The notes beneath the pieces were generated by a model. The model did no database searches and was not told the DNA's origin. It was given only the letters and a program-made list of their open reading frames with translations. Below, in pieces: positions 8,891-17,510 of a stretch of DNA of 64,000 nucleotides. The position numbers and the translations under genes are program-made. Each line of letters starts with the position of its first letter. Positions within the stretch are counted from its first letter, which is position 1. This DNA is from Pelagibacteraceae bacterium AG-359-O02 (GTDB taxonomy: Bacteria > Pseudomonadota > Alphaproteobacteria > Pelagibacterales > Pelagibacteraceae). The stretch covers positions 1 through 64,000 of the forward strand of contig QCEU01000002.1 of assembly GCA_003280485.1 (NCBI GenBank). The letters run 5' to 3'.

Positions 8891-9956
8891 AATAGATTTA
8901 TCAAATATATCTCACACCTATAATCCTAGTGATCCCAATCCAACATATGCGCTTAATCCATTTTCTATGACTTGGGAAAATGGAAAGAGATATGCAATTT
9001 TAGGACCATCAGGATGTGGAAAAACAACAATGTTAAATATAGTGTCAGGACTGGTTAAACCATCTAAAGGAAAAATTTTATTTGACGAAAATGATGTAAC
9101 TAATCTTATAACAGAGGAGAGAAATATAGCTCAAGTTTTCCAATTTCCGGTTATTTATAATACTATGACTGTTTATGACAACCTAGCTTTTCCATTAAAG
9201 TGTAGAGATTTTTCAAAAGAAAAAATAGAGGAAAGAGTTAAATCAGTTTCAGACACCCTTAGACTTTCGTCTTTCTTAAATTTACCAGCAAGAAAGCTCA
9301 CAGCAGATCAAAAACAACTTATTTCACTTGGAAGGGGACTGGTAAGAGAAGATGTTGCTGGTGTATTAATGGATGAACCCTTAACCGTAATTGACCCTGA
9401 CTTAAAATTTAGACTTAGGAGAAACTTAAAAGAAATTAATGAACAATATAAAACCACTTTAGTCTACGTCACTCATGATCAAAATGAAGCTATGACATTT
9501 GCTGATAATATTATTGTTATGGACCAGGGAGAAATAGTTCAAGTGGGACTTCCAAAAGATCTTTTTGAGAGACCAAAAACAACATTTGTAGGTTATTTTA
9601 TCGGATCTCCAGCCATGAATATTTTTGAAAGCGAGGTGTCCTCCGATTATTCAGTAAAAATTAATAACATTGAAATTAAAACAAACTCTAACCTCTCAAA
9701 AATAAAAGATAAAAATGTAAAGCTCGGAATAAGGTCAGAGTTTATAAATGTTGCTGAAAAAGAGGGACAAAATACAATTAAAGCATTACTCACAAGAGTA
9801 GAAGATTTTGGAAATTTTAAATTATTGACAGCAAATATGGGTGATTTTGTAATCAAATCCAAAGTAAACAGAGAGATGCCAATTTCACATGGAGATATCA
9901 ATCTTTATATCCCACCTGAAAAATGCTGTGTTTATATTAATGAAAAGCTGATTTAA
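8883..9956 (+). CDS. glpT: ABC importer ATPase, GlpT-like, degenerate signature motif
   Basis: A 357-residue ATPase counting from the ATG at 8883. An in-frame ATG at 8871 exists, but GGAG at 8873-8876 is well spaced for 8883. Walker A GPSGCGKT (41-48), Walker B VLMDEP and the switch His in VTHDQ (His198) are intact. The signature LSGGQ is replaced by LTADQ (139-143) within LTADQKQLISLGRG. This exact degeneration is characteristic of GlpT of the glycerol importer family. It complements GlpS, so the heterodimer should hold one complete and one impaired ATP site. The gene overlaps glpS by 8 bp and ends the operon before a terminator. Confidence 0.85.
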   Translation: MAKIDLSNISHTYNPSDPNPTYALNPFSMTWENGKRYAILGPSGCGKTTMLNIVSGLVKPSKGKILFDENDVTNLITEERNIAQVFQFPVIYNTMTVYDNLAFPLKCRDFSKEKIEERVKSVSDTLRLSSFLNLPARKLTADQKQLISLGRGLVREDVAGVLMDEPLTVIDPDLKFRLRRNLKEINEQYKTTLVYVTHDQNEAMTFADNIIVMDQGEIVQVGLPKDLFERPKTTFVGYFIGSPAMNIFESEVSSDYSVKINNIEIKTNSNLSKIKDKNVKLGIRSEFINVAEKEGQNTIKALLTRVEDFGNFKLLTANMGDFVIKSKVNREMPISHGDINLYIPPEKCCVYINEKLI

Positions 9957-9998
9957 TACAATCTAAGATTGTATTTAGTAGATTAGTACTAAATTTTT
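9955..9998 (+). terminator. Double hairpin with T-run ending the ABC importer operon
   Basis: Two consecutive stems follow the glpT stop. AATACAATC (9955-9963) pairs with GATTGTATT (9967-9975), and TTTAGTA (9974-9980) pairs with TACTAAA (9987-9993) and is followed by five T. The stems share two bases, so they may compete. The second has the form of an intrinsic terminator, though A/T-rich. Confidence 0.55.
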
Positions 9999-10063
9999 AA
10001 AATGACTCTAAGTTACATTTATGTTTAATTGTCGAGAGTTAATTAACTATAGAGGAGAAATAA

Positions 10064-11194
10064 ATGATTAAAGACAAAAAGTTGAAAGGTAAAAAATTAC
10101 CTTCAAGACGTAAGTTCTTTAAAGCTGCTGCTGCAACTGGTGTTGCTGCTGTAGCTGCATCATCTTTAGCTGCTCCAGCTGTTGCTGCTGAAAGAATAGA
10201 AGCATCAATGGTTGCTACTTGGGGAAGAGATTTTCCAGGTCTTGGAACAGGAGCTCAAAGATTTGCACAAAGAATTGCAGATATAAGTGATGGTAGAATT
10301 CAAGTTACTTACTATGCAGCAAATGAAAGAGTTAAAGCATTTGACTCTTTTGATGAAGTTGCATCTGGTAACTCACAAATGTACCATGCTGCTGACTACT
10401 ACTGGGTGAAGAAAGATCCAGCTTGGGGTTACTTTACAGCGGTACCATTTGGTTTTACTTACACTGAAATGAATGCATGGATTAGATTTGCAGGTGGTCA
10501 ACAGTTATGGGATGAACTAGCTGACAAATTTGGTCTTAAAAACTTTATGTGTGGAAGCACAGGAGTTCAAATGGGTGGATGGTTTAATAAAAAGATTAGA
10601 AGCCCTAATGACTTCAAAGGTTTAAAAATGCGTATGCCTGGTTTAGGTGGACAAGTAATTGGTAAACTTGGAGGATCTCCAGTTTCATTACCTGGTGGAC
10701 AAATTTACGAAAACCTTGTGTCTGGTGCAATTGATGCAACAGAATGGGTAGGTCCATGGAATGATGAAGCTATGAAATTCCAAGAAGCTGCTAAATACTA
10801 CTACTATCCTGGTATGCACGAGCCTGGATCAATGTTAGCATGTGGAACAAACAAGTCTTGGTTCACAAGCTTAAACAAATCAGATCAGTTATTGATTGAA
10901 GCTGCTGCCGCGATGGAAAATGACGTTATGATGTCAGAGTACAACGCTAAAAATGGTGCTGCTTTAGCAAGATTGATCAATGATCATGGTGTTAAACTAG
11001 AGAAGTTTAGCGACAAGGTTTATGATGGCTTTGCTGGTGCAGCTAATGAAGTGTTTGAAGAAACAAGAGCTAGCAGTGGCCTTGCTGAAAGAGTTCACTC
11101 GAGCTTCTTAAAAGCAAGAAAAGACATTGGATCTTGGACTAACTTGTCAGATTCACCTTACATTTCGCAAAGAAACAGAGCTTTAGGAATGTAA
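10064..11194 (+). CDS. dctP: TRAP transporter periplasmic binding protein (TakP-like, 2-oxoacid type)
   Basis: A 376-residue DctP-family solute receptor for a TRAP transporter. The N-terminus has a Tat-type signal (SRRKFF at 14-19, then an Ala-rich stretch ending APAVAAE). The conserved runs GSTGVQMGGWF, GLKMRMPG, IDATEWVGP and YYYYPGMHEPG match what I recall of TakP of Rhodobacter sphaeroides, which binds 2-oxo acids through a cation. That makes pyruvate or a branched 2-oxo acid the first guess for substrate. A strong Shine-Dalgarno AGAGGAG lies 6 bases upstream of the ATG. It has its own terminator before the membrane subunits, consistent with higher expression of the receptor. Confidence 0.9.
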   Translation: MIKDKKLKGKKLPSRRKFFKAAAATGVAAVAASSLAAPAVAAERIEASMVATWGRDFPGLGTGAQRFAQRIADISDGRIQVTYYAANERVKAFDSFDEVASGNSQMYHAADYYWVKKDPAWGYFTAVPFGFTYTEMNAWIRFAGGQQLWDELADKFGLKNFMCGSTGVQMGGWFNKKIRSPNDFKGLKMRMPGLGGQVIGKLGGSPVSLPGGQIYENLVSGAIDATEWVGPWNDEAMKFQEAAKYYYYPGMHEPGSMLACGTNKSWFTSLNKSDQLLIEAAAAMENDVMMSEYNAKNGAALARLINDHGVKLEKFSDKVYDGFAGAANEVFEETRASSGLAERVHSSFLKARKDIGSWTNLSDSPYISQRNRALGM

Positions 11195-11215
11195 TTGAGC
11201 TTAATTTAATAATTT

Positions 11216-11243
11216 AAAGGGCCCTTTTTGGGCCCTTTTTTTT
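11216..11243 (+). terminator. Strong intrinsic terminator after TRAP binding protein
   Basis: AAAGGGCCC (11216-11224) and GGGCCCTTT (11230-11238) form a perfect 9-bp GC-rich stem with a TTTTT loop, running straight into eight T. It is the clearest terminator in the window. It lies between dctP and dctQ, so the permease genes probably depend on read-through or their own promoter. Confidence 0.9.
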
Positions 11244-11284
11244 ATTTTAAAATTAAGTATTACTTTTAAAAAATTTAAAATCAT

Positions 11285-12331
11285 ATGGGTCCAGAAAATA
11301 GTAAATTGTCTACTTATTTAAGAGTTTTAAGCTACTCAGTCTTAGCATTTACTCTAGCATTTTTAATTAATAACTTATTTACAGTTTGGGGTGGTTGGCC
11401 AGGCATTAAAAAAGTTTTTTCTCATTATGATTTGTTTGGTTATAAGCAAAAGTCTTTAGAGGCTTCTGATTTAACTTACGGTTATATTCAAATTATAATA
11501 TATGTAGTTTGTATTCTCTCAGTTGTTTTTTATGTTTTTAAGACATACTCACAAACTTTAGTTGACGATTCAAAAATATTATCAAAATTTTCAGCATATT
11601 TAATTAGAGGATCTTTTTGGGCTGTATTTTTAGTTGGTTTAGCTGATTTCATAATTTCATTTATGGTTGTTGAAAGATTGTGGGAAGCTATATTTAGTCC
11701 TGAGGTAAAAGCTTTCATGGTTAAAGCTCCAGAAAGAATAACTTATATACATTTTCCAATAATATTAGTTTCATTTATAATAGGTTACTTTACAAAATCT
11801 GTTGGTTTTATATGGCTTGCAGTATTGGTAGTCCTAAGTGAATTTGTAATTGTTTTATCTAGATTTGTTTTCTCTTATGAACAAGCTTTTCAAGGAGATT
11901 TAGTTAGATTTTGGTATGCAGCTTTATATTTATTTGCAAGTGCTTATGCTTTAATTCACGAAGGTCATGTTAGAGTTGACGTACTTTATTCATCTTTTAG
12001 TGAGAAAAAAAAGGCTTGGACTAATATGGTTGGTTCAGCATTATTAGGTGTCCCTCTTTGTTTAATAGTTTTATTTTTAGGTTTAAATGGTAAAGCAAGT
12101 ATTATTAATGGACCTGTAGTTGCTTTCGAAGTCACACAACAAGGTTCTAATGGATTATACCTTCTTTATTTGATGGCAGTTTATTTAGCAGTTTTTGCCG
12201 TCACAATGCTATTACAATTTACTAGCTATTTTATGTCTAGTAGCCATAAAATTATTTTTAATAATATTGAAGATCAAACTCAATCAGACAATCCAGATCA
12301 AGTCAGATTAGAAAAAGTCGAAAGTAATTAA
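11285..12331 (+). CDS. dctQ: TRAP transporter small permease (DctQ) with long N-terminal membrane extension
   Basis: A 348-residue membrane protein; DctQ subunits are usually about 160-230 residues with four helices. The recognisable DctQ core is in the C-terminal half, around SEFVIVLSRFVFSYE and FASAYALIHEGHVRVDVLYS. The first roughly 180 residues add several extra hydrophobic segments with no family I recognise. The gene shares one base with dctM, so the two are coupled. With DctM it forms the membrane part of the transporter fed by the TakP-like receptor. Confidence 0.82.
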   Translation: MGPENSKLSTYLRVLSYSVLAFTLAFLINNLFTVWGGWPGIKKVFSHYDLFGYKQKSLEASDLTYGYIQIIIYVVCILSVVFYVFKTYSQTLVDDSKILSKFSAYLIRGSFWAVFLVGLADFIISFMVVERLWEAIFSPEVKAFMVKAPERITYIHFPIILVSFIIGYFTKSVGFIWLAVLVVLSEFVIVLSRFVFSYEQAFQGDLVRFWYAALYLFASAYALIHEGHVRVDVLYSSFSEKKKAWTNMVGSALLGVPLCLIVLFLGLNGKASIINGPVVAFEVTQQGSNGLYLLYLMAVYLAVFAVTMLLQFTSYFMSSSHKIIFNNIEDQTQSDNPDQVRLEKVESN

Positions 12332-14982
12332 TGGAATTATTATTTTTAGCTATTCTGGTTTTAATTATGATTGCGGCACTTGCTTCAGGTTATCCAGTGG
12401 CTTTTGCTCTTCCTGGTTCAGCAATAATTTCCATCGGTTTAGCTGCATTTTTTGGAGCAATATTTGAGGGAGACTCAAGTGCTTATTTCACAGTTGATGG
12501 ACCTATAGAATGGTTAGTAGCTGGAATTACTAACTTTAGAAGTAACTATTGGGATGTTGAAACAGATACTTTAATTGCAATTCCTTTGTTCATTTTTATG
12601 GGGATAATGCTTCAGAAATCTAAAATAGCTGAGGACTTACTAATTACTATGGGTCAACTATTTGGTCCTATTCCCGGTGGATTGGGTATATCGGTAATTT
12701 TTGTAGGAGCCTTACTTGCTGCAACTACAGGAATAGTTGGTGCTACCGTTATCGCAATGGGACTAATTTCTTTACCAACAATGTTGAATAATAATTATGA
12801 CCGTAAACTTGCGAGTGGTATTGTTTGTTCATCTGGAACTCTTGGACAGATAATTCCTCCTTCAATTGTTTTAATTATTATTGCTGACCAATTAGCTAGT
12901 GCCTCAGATGTTGCTAATAATATTAGACAAAATGATTACAAAGCTATCACAGGTGAATTTAATATGCCTGGTGAGTTTAGAGTTGGATCATCTAGTGCTG
13001 GAGATATGTTCTTGGGCGCTTTGTTACCAGGACTAGTTCTAGTAGCATTATATATGATATATGTCTTCATTTATGCAAGAATTAAAAAGGGAGTTGCACC
13101 CCCTGTTCCATTTAAAGGAACTTTTGATTTTAAATTTTGGTTGAGAGTTATAGTTATTATCATCCCTCCTCTTGCACTTATATTTGCTGTATTAGGATCA
13201 ATATTAATGGGTATTGCAACTGTTAACCAAGCTGGTTCTATTGGAGCAATTGGCGCAACTTTAATGGCTGGATATAGGTTGTTTGAAGGTAAGAAAAGTG
13301 CATTTTATCCTTTAATACTAATTATAGGATCAATAATACCTATTACTTTTCTTGCTTCAACTTATGAGCTCAATGTAAAAAATTTAGAAGAAAGAGATTT
13401 GGGTGCAATCTACATTACAGCATTTTTTGTAATTATACTTGTTTATGGAATAGCATGGAGCTTCTGGAGAAGTTATAAAACAGATAATGTACTAAAAGAA
13501 GTTGTTACAGAAACTTGTATTACCACTTCAATGGTTTTCATAATTCTATTAGGTGCTGCAATGCTTACATCAGGATTTAGAGCATTTGGTGGAGAAGAGT
13601 TGGTAAGAGATTTTCTTCAAGATCTGCCTGGAGGTTTCTGGACACAGTTTATTGTTGTTATGGTTGTAATTTTTCTTCTAGGCTTCTTTTTAGATTTTAT
13701 AGAAATAGCTGTTGTGGTAGTTCCGATTATTGCACCAATATTACTTGCAGAAACTGGAGCGAATGTTACAGCAGTATGGCTAGGAGTAATGATAGGTGTA
13801 AATCTACAGACATCATTCTTAACCCCTCCATTTGGGTTTGCTTTATTTTATTTAAAAGGAGTAGCTCCAAAAATAATTCAGACATTGGATATATGGAAAG
13901 GTGTTGTGCCTTTCATAATGCTACAGCTAATTGGCCTTGGTATTGTAGGTTTTTATCCAAGTCTTGTTAATTATCTGCCTAACAGAGTTTATTTAACCTC
14001 TAATGTTGCCCCACCTCCAATGAACCCTAAACTTCAATACTGTTTGCAAGAGTACAAATTTGCAAACTTTGAAACTAACGGAGATCAAATTAAAACTAGT
14101 ATTAATGAATTTGATGATATCATTTTAGCAAATTTACCCGCAGATAAATTAAGTTACTTCCAACGTCATGTTGATAATTCTAAATACTCTTTTGAATTGG
14201 TAGATGAAGTTAAGAGTGCTCAGTCAATCTATGATGACTATGCGGTTGATTATAGAGATTTACATTTTAAAACAAGAAAAAAACAGAAGAAAATTATAAA
14301 ATTAAATAAAAAGATAGATAAGTTTAAAGCTGAAATAAGAAATCTAGATGATGAGGATGTATCAGATAAAAATAAAATTTTGCAAAAAATTGAAAATGTC
14401 AAGCTAGAGATAGAAGAAATTCAAAATACAATCCCTCAGGAGTGGAAAGCTAAAAATGATGAGTTTAATAAAATTAATAAAGCAAAAAATTTAGCTGTAA
14501 AAAAATATAAAAAGACTGTGGATAATGCATATGAAGATTTATTATTAATTAAGGAATTTATAAATGATGGTGAAAAATTTGAAGAATTAAGTCAAGATAT
14601 GAAACTTCTTAAGTCAAAAATAGATAATAGAGGTTATATTGATGCAATAGAATTTATTGATAATATTTTTGAAAAAGTTGGAGAAATTTCAGGATCAGAT
14701 GAATTTGCTGATAAGCTAGATTATTTAATTACCCTTATGGATGAAGATGAAGTTGATTTTGAAAAACTTCAAAGTTCAGCAAATGATACTTATGATTTAT
14801 TCCAGCAAGAGATTGACTGGAGAAAAAATTTTAAGAAAAAACACATGGATAAAATAACTGCTCATGATAAAGTTATTAGTGAAACTATTGGATTACGTCT
14901 GCAATCAAAACTTACAAAAGAGCAAGCGATTTATGTCTCAAGATGTAATTCAATACATAGAGACATTTCTCTAAACTTTTAA
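12331..14982 (+). CDS. dctM: TRAP transporter large permease (DctM) with C-terminal coiled-coil tail
   Basis: An 883-residue protein in which about the first 550 residues form the multi-helix TRAP large permease (ion-driven transport across the inner membrane) and about residues 552-883 are soluble. The permease part has the conserved GATVIAMGLISLPTM and SSGTLGQIIPPSIVLIIIADQ segments, plus an insertion near residues 187-225. The tail is highly charged and strongly predicted by eye to form coiled coil around residues 640-725 (repeated Lys/Glu with spaced Ile and Leu). DctM proteins are normally about 430 residues. The tail has no recognised domain. The gene ends directly against the convergent gene at 14983. 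Confidence 0.85.
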   Translation: MELLFLAILVLIMIAALASGYPVAFALPGSAIISIGLAAFFGAIFEGDSSAYFTVDGPIEWLVAGITNFRSNYWDVETDTLIAIPLFIFMGIMLQKSKIAEDLLITMGQLFGPIPGGLGISVIFVGALLAATTGIVGATVIAMGLISLPTMLNNNYDRKLASGIVCSSGTLGQIIPPSIVLIIIADQLASASDVANNIRQNDYKAITGEFNMPGEFRVGSSSAGDMFLGALLPGLVLVALYMIYVFIYARIKKGVAPPVPFKGTFDFKFWLRVIVIIIPPLALIFAVLGSILMGIATVNQAGSIGAIGATLMAGYRLFEGKKSAFYPLILIIGSIIPITFLASTYELNVKNLEERDLGAIYITAFFVIILVYGIAWSFWRSYKTDNVLKEVVTETCITTSMVFIILLGAAMLTSGFRAFGGEELVRDFLQDLPGGFWTQFIVVMVVIFLLGFFLDFIEIAVVVVPIIAPILLAETGANVTAVWLGVMIGVNLQTSFLTPPFGFALFYLKGVAPKIIQTLDIWKGVVPFIMLQLIGLGIVGFYPSLVNYLPNRVYLTSNVAPPPMNPKLQYCLQEYKFANFETNGDQIKTSINEFDDIILANLPADKLSYFQRHVDNSKYSFELVDEVKSAQSIYDDYAVDYRDLHFKTRKKQKKIIKLNKKIDKFKAEIRNLDDEDVSDKNKILQKIENVKLEIEEIQNTIPQEWKAKNDEFNKINKAKNLAVKKYKKTVDNAYEDLLLIKEFINDGEKFEELSQDMKLLKSKIDNRGYIDAIEFIDNIFEKVGEISGSDEFADKLDYLITLMDEDEVDFEKLQSSANDTYDLFQQEIDWRKNFKKKHMDKITAHDKVISETIGLRLQSKLTKEQAIYVSRCNSIHRDISLNF

Positions 14983-15999
14983 TTAATTCGTAATCTGATC
15001 AATTATTTTCGATCTTTTATATAATCCTAAGCCTTCAGCTTTTTGTTTTAACTTGTTATATTCAGACTTTAAGTTTTCAGTATTTACATTAATTTTATTT
15101 CCAATTTCAATTATTGATCCAATAATTGGATCAATTTCTAAGGGACGTTTTGCATATAAATCTTGAGTAGTTGATGGTTTATGGCCTTTTATTGAAATTG
15201 CTGCCTTAATTCTATGATCTATCGAAACATTAAATTTAACTCCAATTTTTTCTCCAACTGACTGACATTCTTCCATCAATTTTTTCACTATATTCAATAG
15301 TTCTGGGTCGTTACCAATTTCATCTAAAGATTTATCGTGTAGTGCACTTATAATATTAAACGAGCAATTACCCCAGAGCTTTATCCATATTTCATCTCTT
15401 AGATTACTTTTTTGTGGAGCTTTTAAACCGCCTGCAATTAATAAGTCTGCAATAATTTTAAGTCTTTCTGATTTTGACCCATCTGGTTCGCCTAATGTAA
15501 ATCTTTCACCTCCATTGTGTTTAATAACACCAGGTTCAGTAATTTCAGCTGCTGGATAAACCACACATCCAAGAGCTCTTGAAGGCCTCAAAGAATTCCA
15601 AATTTTACCATCGGGATCAACACTTTCTATGTGTTTCTCATCTAAGTTTGTCCCCGTGTTAGCTTTATGAAAATACCACCATGGTAAACCATTCACAGCT
15701 GATATTATAGTTGTATTTTCTCCAATTAAGCTTTGAAGAGACTCAACTATATTAGAAATTGCATGAGCTTTTACTGAAATAAAAATATAATCTTGAATTC
15801 CAAGTTCTTTGGGATCATCTGTTACTTTTAATTTAAAGTTTTCTGTTTTATCTTTTTTAATTAATGTTAAACCATTTTCCTCAATAGCTTTTTTGTGTGG
15901 ACCTCTAGCTATAAGTGATAAATCAATATTATTTTTACTTAAACATGCAGCTAAATATCCACCAATTGATCCTGCACCAAATATACAAACTTTTATCAT
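14983..15999 (-). CDS. Ketopantoate reductase family (PanE/ApbA) oxidoreductase
   Basis: A 338-residue NADPH-dependent reductase of the 2-dehydropantoate 2-reductase family, which in the pantothenate pathway reduces ketopantoate to pantoate. The nucleotide-binding motif GAGSIGG is at residues 8-14, SVKAHA near 75, and the C-terminal domain contains IWIKLWGN. The family includes many paralogues of other function, and no panB or panC is nearby, so the pathway assignment is tentative. Its start overlaps the stop of the upstream CoA ligase gene by one base, so the pair is co-translated. It is possibly part of a catabolic operon with the ligase and the gamma-glutamyltransferase-like gene. Confidence 0.75.
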   Translation of the reverse strand: MIKVCIFGAGSIGGYLAACLSKNNIDLSLIARGPHKKAIEENGLTLIKKDKTENFKLKVTDDPKELGIQDYIFISVKAHAISNIVESLQSLIGENTTIISAVNGLPWWYFHKANTGTNLDEKHIESVDPDGKIWNSLRPSRALGCVVYPAAEITEPGVIKHNGGERFTLGEPDGSKSERLKIIADLLIAGGLKAPQKSNLRDEIWIKLWGNCSFNIISALHDKSLDEIGNDPELLNIVKKLMEECQSVGEKIGVKFNVSIDHRIKAAISIKGHKPSTTQDLYAKRPLEIDPIIGSIIEIGNKINVNTENLKSEYNKLKQKAEGLGLYKRSKIIDQITN

Positions 16000-17507
16000 T
16001 AATTATTTAAACCAAATTTTTTTGCTAAAACATTTCTTTGTAATTTTCCTGTTGCTCCTTTTGGAATTTCTTCAACAAAAAAAATTTTTTTTGGTATTTT
16101 AAACTTAGCAAGTTTTTCTTTTGCATATTCTAAAACATCATTTTCTGAACATATCTCACCACTTTTTATTATAATTGCACTAGCAATATTTTCTCCAAGC
16201 ATTTTGTCTTCATACCCAAAACAAACTGCTTGATCTATTAATGGATGGTCCATTAATACATTATCAACTTCTAATGGAGATATTTTTTCTCCACCTTTAT
16301 TAATTATTTCTTTCAATCTTCCTGAAATCTTTAAATAACCCTCATTATCGAAATAACCTTGATCGCCAGTTCTAAACCAACCATTGGTAAAACTTGTTTT
16401 GTTTGCTTCTTCATTATTATCGTATCCAAGAGTTACATTTTCACCTTTTATACACACTTCTCCTTCATCACCTTGTTTTAGCACTTCACCATTTTCATTC
16501 ATAACACATACCTCTGGACCTGCTGGAAGGCCTACAAATCCTGCTTTTTGTTGCTTAGGTGGTAATGGATTAGAAGTCATTTGATGTGTGGCTTCTGTCA
16601 TACCGTATGCTTCAATTACTGGACAACTAAAAACATCATTTAAATCATTAAATACTGCTGGTGGTAAAGATGCAGATGATGACCTAATTAATCTTAGTTC
16701 TAACCCCTTAGCAATTTCTAAATTTTTATGTGCTCTTAACAAAATAGTTTGATGCATTGTGGGTACTCCAGAGTACCAAGTTATTTTTTCTGATTTAGCT
16801 ATATCTAAAAACTTGATAGCATTAAAACCATTTGATGCACATACAGATGCACCAGCTTTCATAGATGAAGCTAAAATAGCTATTAGACCATGTATATGAA
16901 AAAGTGGCATAATATTAAGACAATGGTCATTTTCTGAAAGATTTAAACTTTTAGAAATATTTTCTGCTGAAGAAAAAATATTTTTATTTGTTAAAGGAAC
17001 AATCTTTGGTCTGGATGTAGTACCAGAAGTGTGTAGCACTAATGCTTCATCATTTTCATTGGGTAAAGAATATTCACTTTCTTTTTCGTAAATATTAAAT
17101 ATTCCTGAAGGTCCATCCTTTTCAGGATTAATTTCACATAATTCTATTTTTAATTTTTTTGCTACATCTACAACTGGATTCTCAGAATTTTTCTCAACCA
17201 AAACAATTTTTGGATTTAAATCTTTTAAATAAAATTCATACTCCTCAGATTTATATGATGGATTTAAAGGGGCAGCAGACATATAGCTTGAAATAGCCAA
17301 AAAACTCGAAGCCATGTACGGTCCATTTGGTAAAACTATCGCTGCTCTATCTTTGTTTGATAATCCATTTCCAGCCAGTTGTTTAGATATTTTATTAATA
17401 AATAATTTTAAATCTTTGTAACTTAGTTTTGTACTGATTTCAGAGGTTAGAGCAATATTTTCATCATTCACATTTTCAAAAATGTTTCTAACAATTCTTT
17501 TTGACAT
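15999..17507 (-). CDS. AMP-forming acyl-CoA synthetase, oxalyl-CoA synthetase-like
   Basis: A 502-residue ANL-superfamily ligase that adenylates a carboxylate and transfers it to CoA. The P-loop TSGTTSRPK is near residue 155, the acidic A5 region reads EAYGMTEATHQMTSNPLPP, GDQGYF and the hinge GRLKEII follow, and the adenylation lysine is in ATGKLQ near 487. The runs MPLFHIHGL, SSSASLPP and MTEATHQMTSNPLPP are those I associate with the peroxisomal Pcs60/AAE3 group of oxalyl-CoA synthetases. Oxalate is therefore the best guess, but frc and oxc are not nearby, and related enzymes use other acids. It lies 3 bp after the gamma-glutamyltransferase-like gene. Confidence 0.8.
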   Translation of the reverse strand: MSKRIVRNIFENVNDENIALTSEISTKLSYKDLKLFINKISKQLAGNGLSNKDRAAIVLPNGPYMASSFLAISSYMSAAPLNPSYKSEEYEFYLKDLNPKIVLVEKNSENPVVDVAKKLKIELCEINPEKDGPSGIFNIYEKESEYSLPNENDEALVLHTSGTTSRPKIVPLTNKNIFSSAENISKSLNLSENDHCLNIMPLFHIHGLIAILASSMKAGASVCASNGFNAIKFLDIAKSEKITWYSGVPTMHQTILLRAHKNLEIAKGLELRLIRSSSASLPPAVFNDLNDVFSCPVIEAYGMTEATHQMTSNPLPPKQQKAGFVGLPAGPEVCVMNENGEVLKQGDEGEVCIKGENVTLGYDNNEEANKTSFTNGWFRTGDQGYFDNEGYLKISGRLKEIINKGGEKISPLEVDNVLMDHPLIDQAVCFGYEDKMLGENIASAIIIKSGEICSENDVLEYAKEKLAKFKIPKKIFFVEEIPKGATGKLQRNVLAKKFGLNN

Positions 17508-17510
17508 TAT

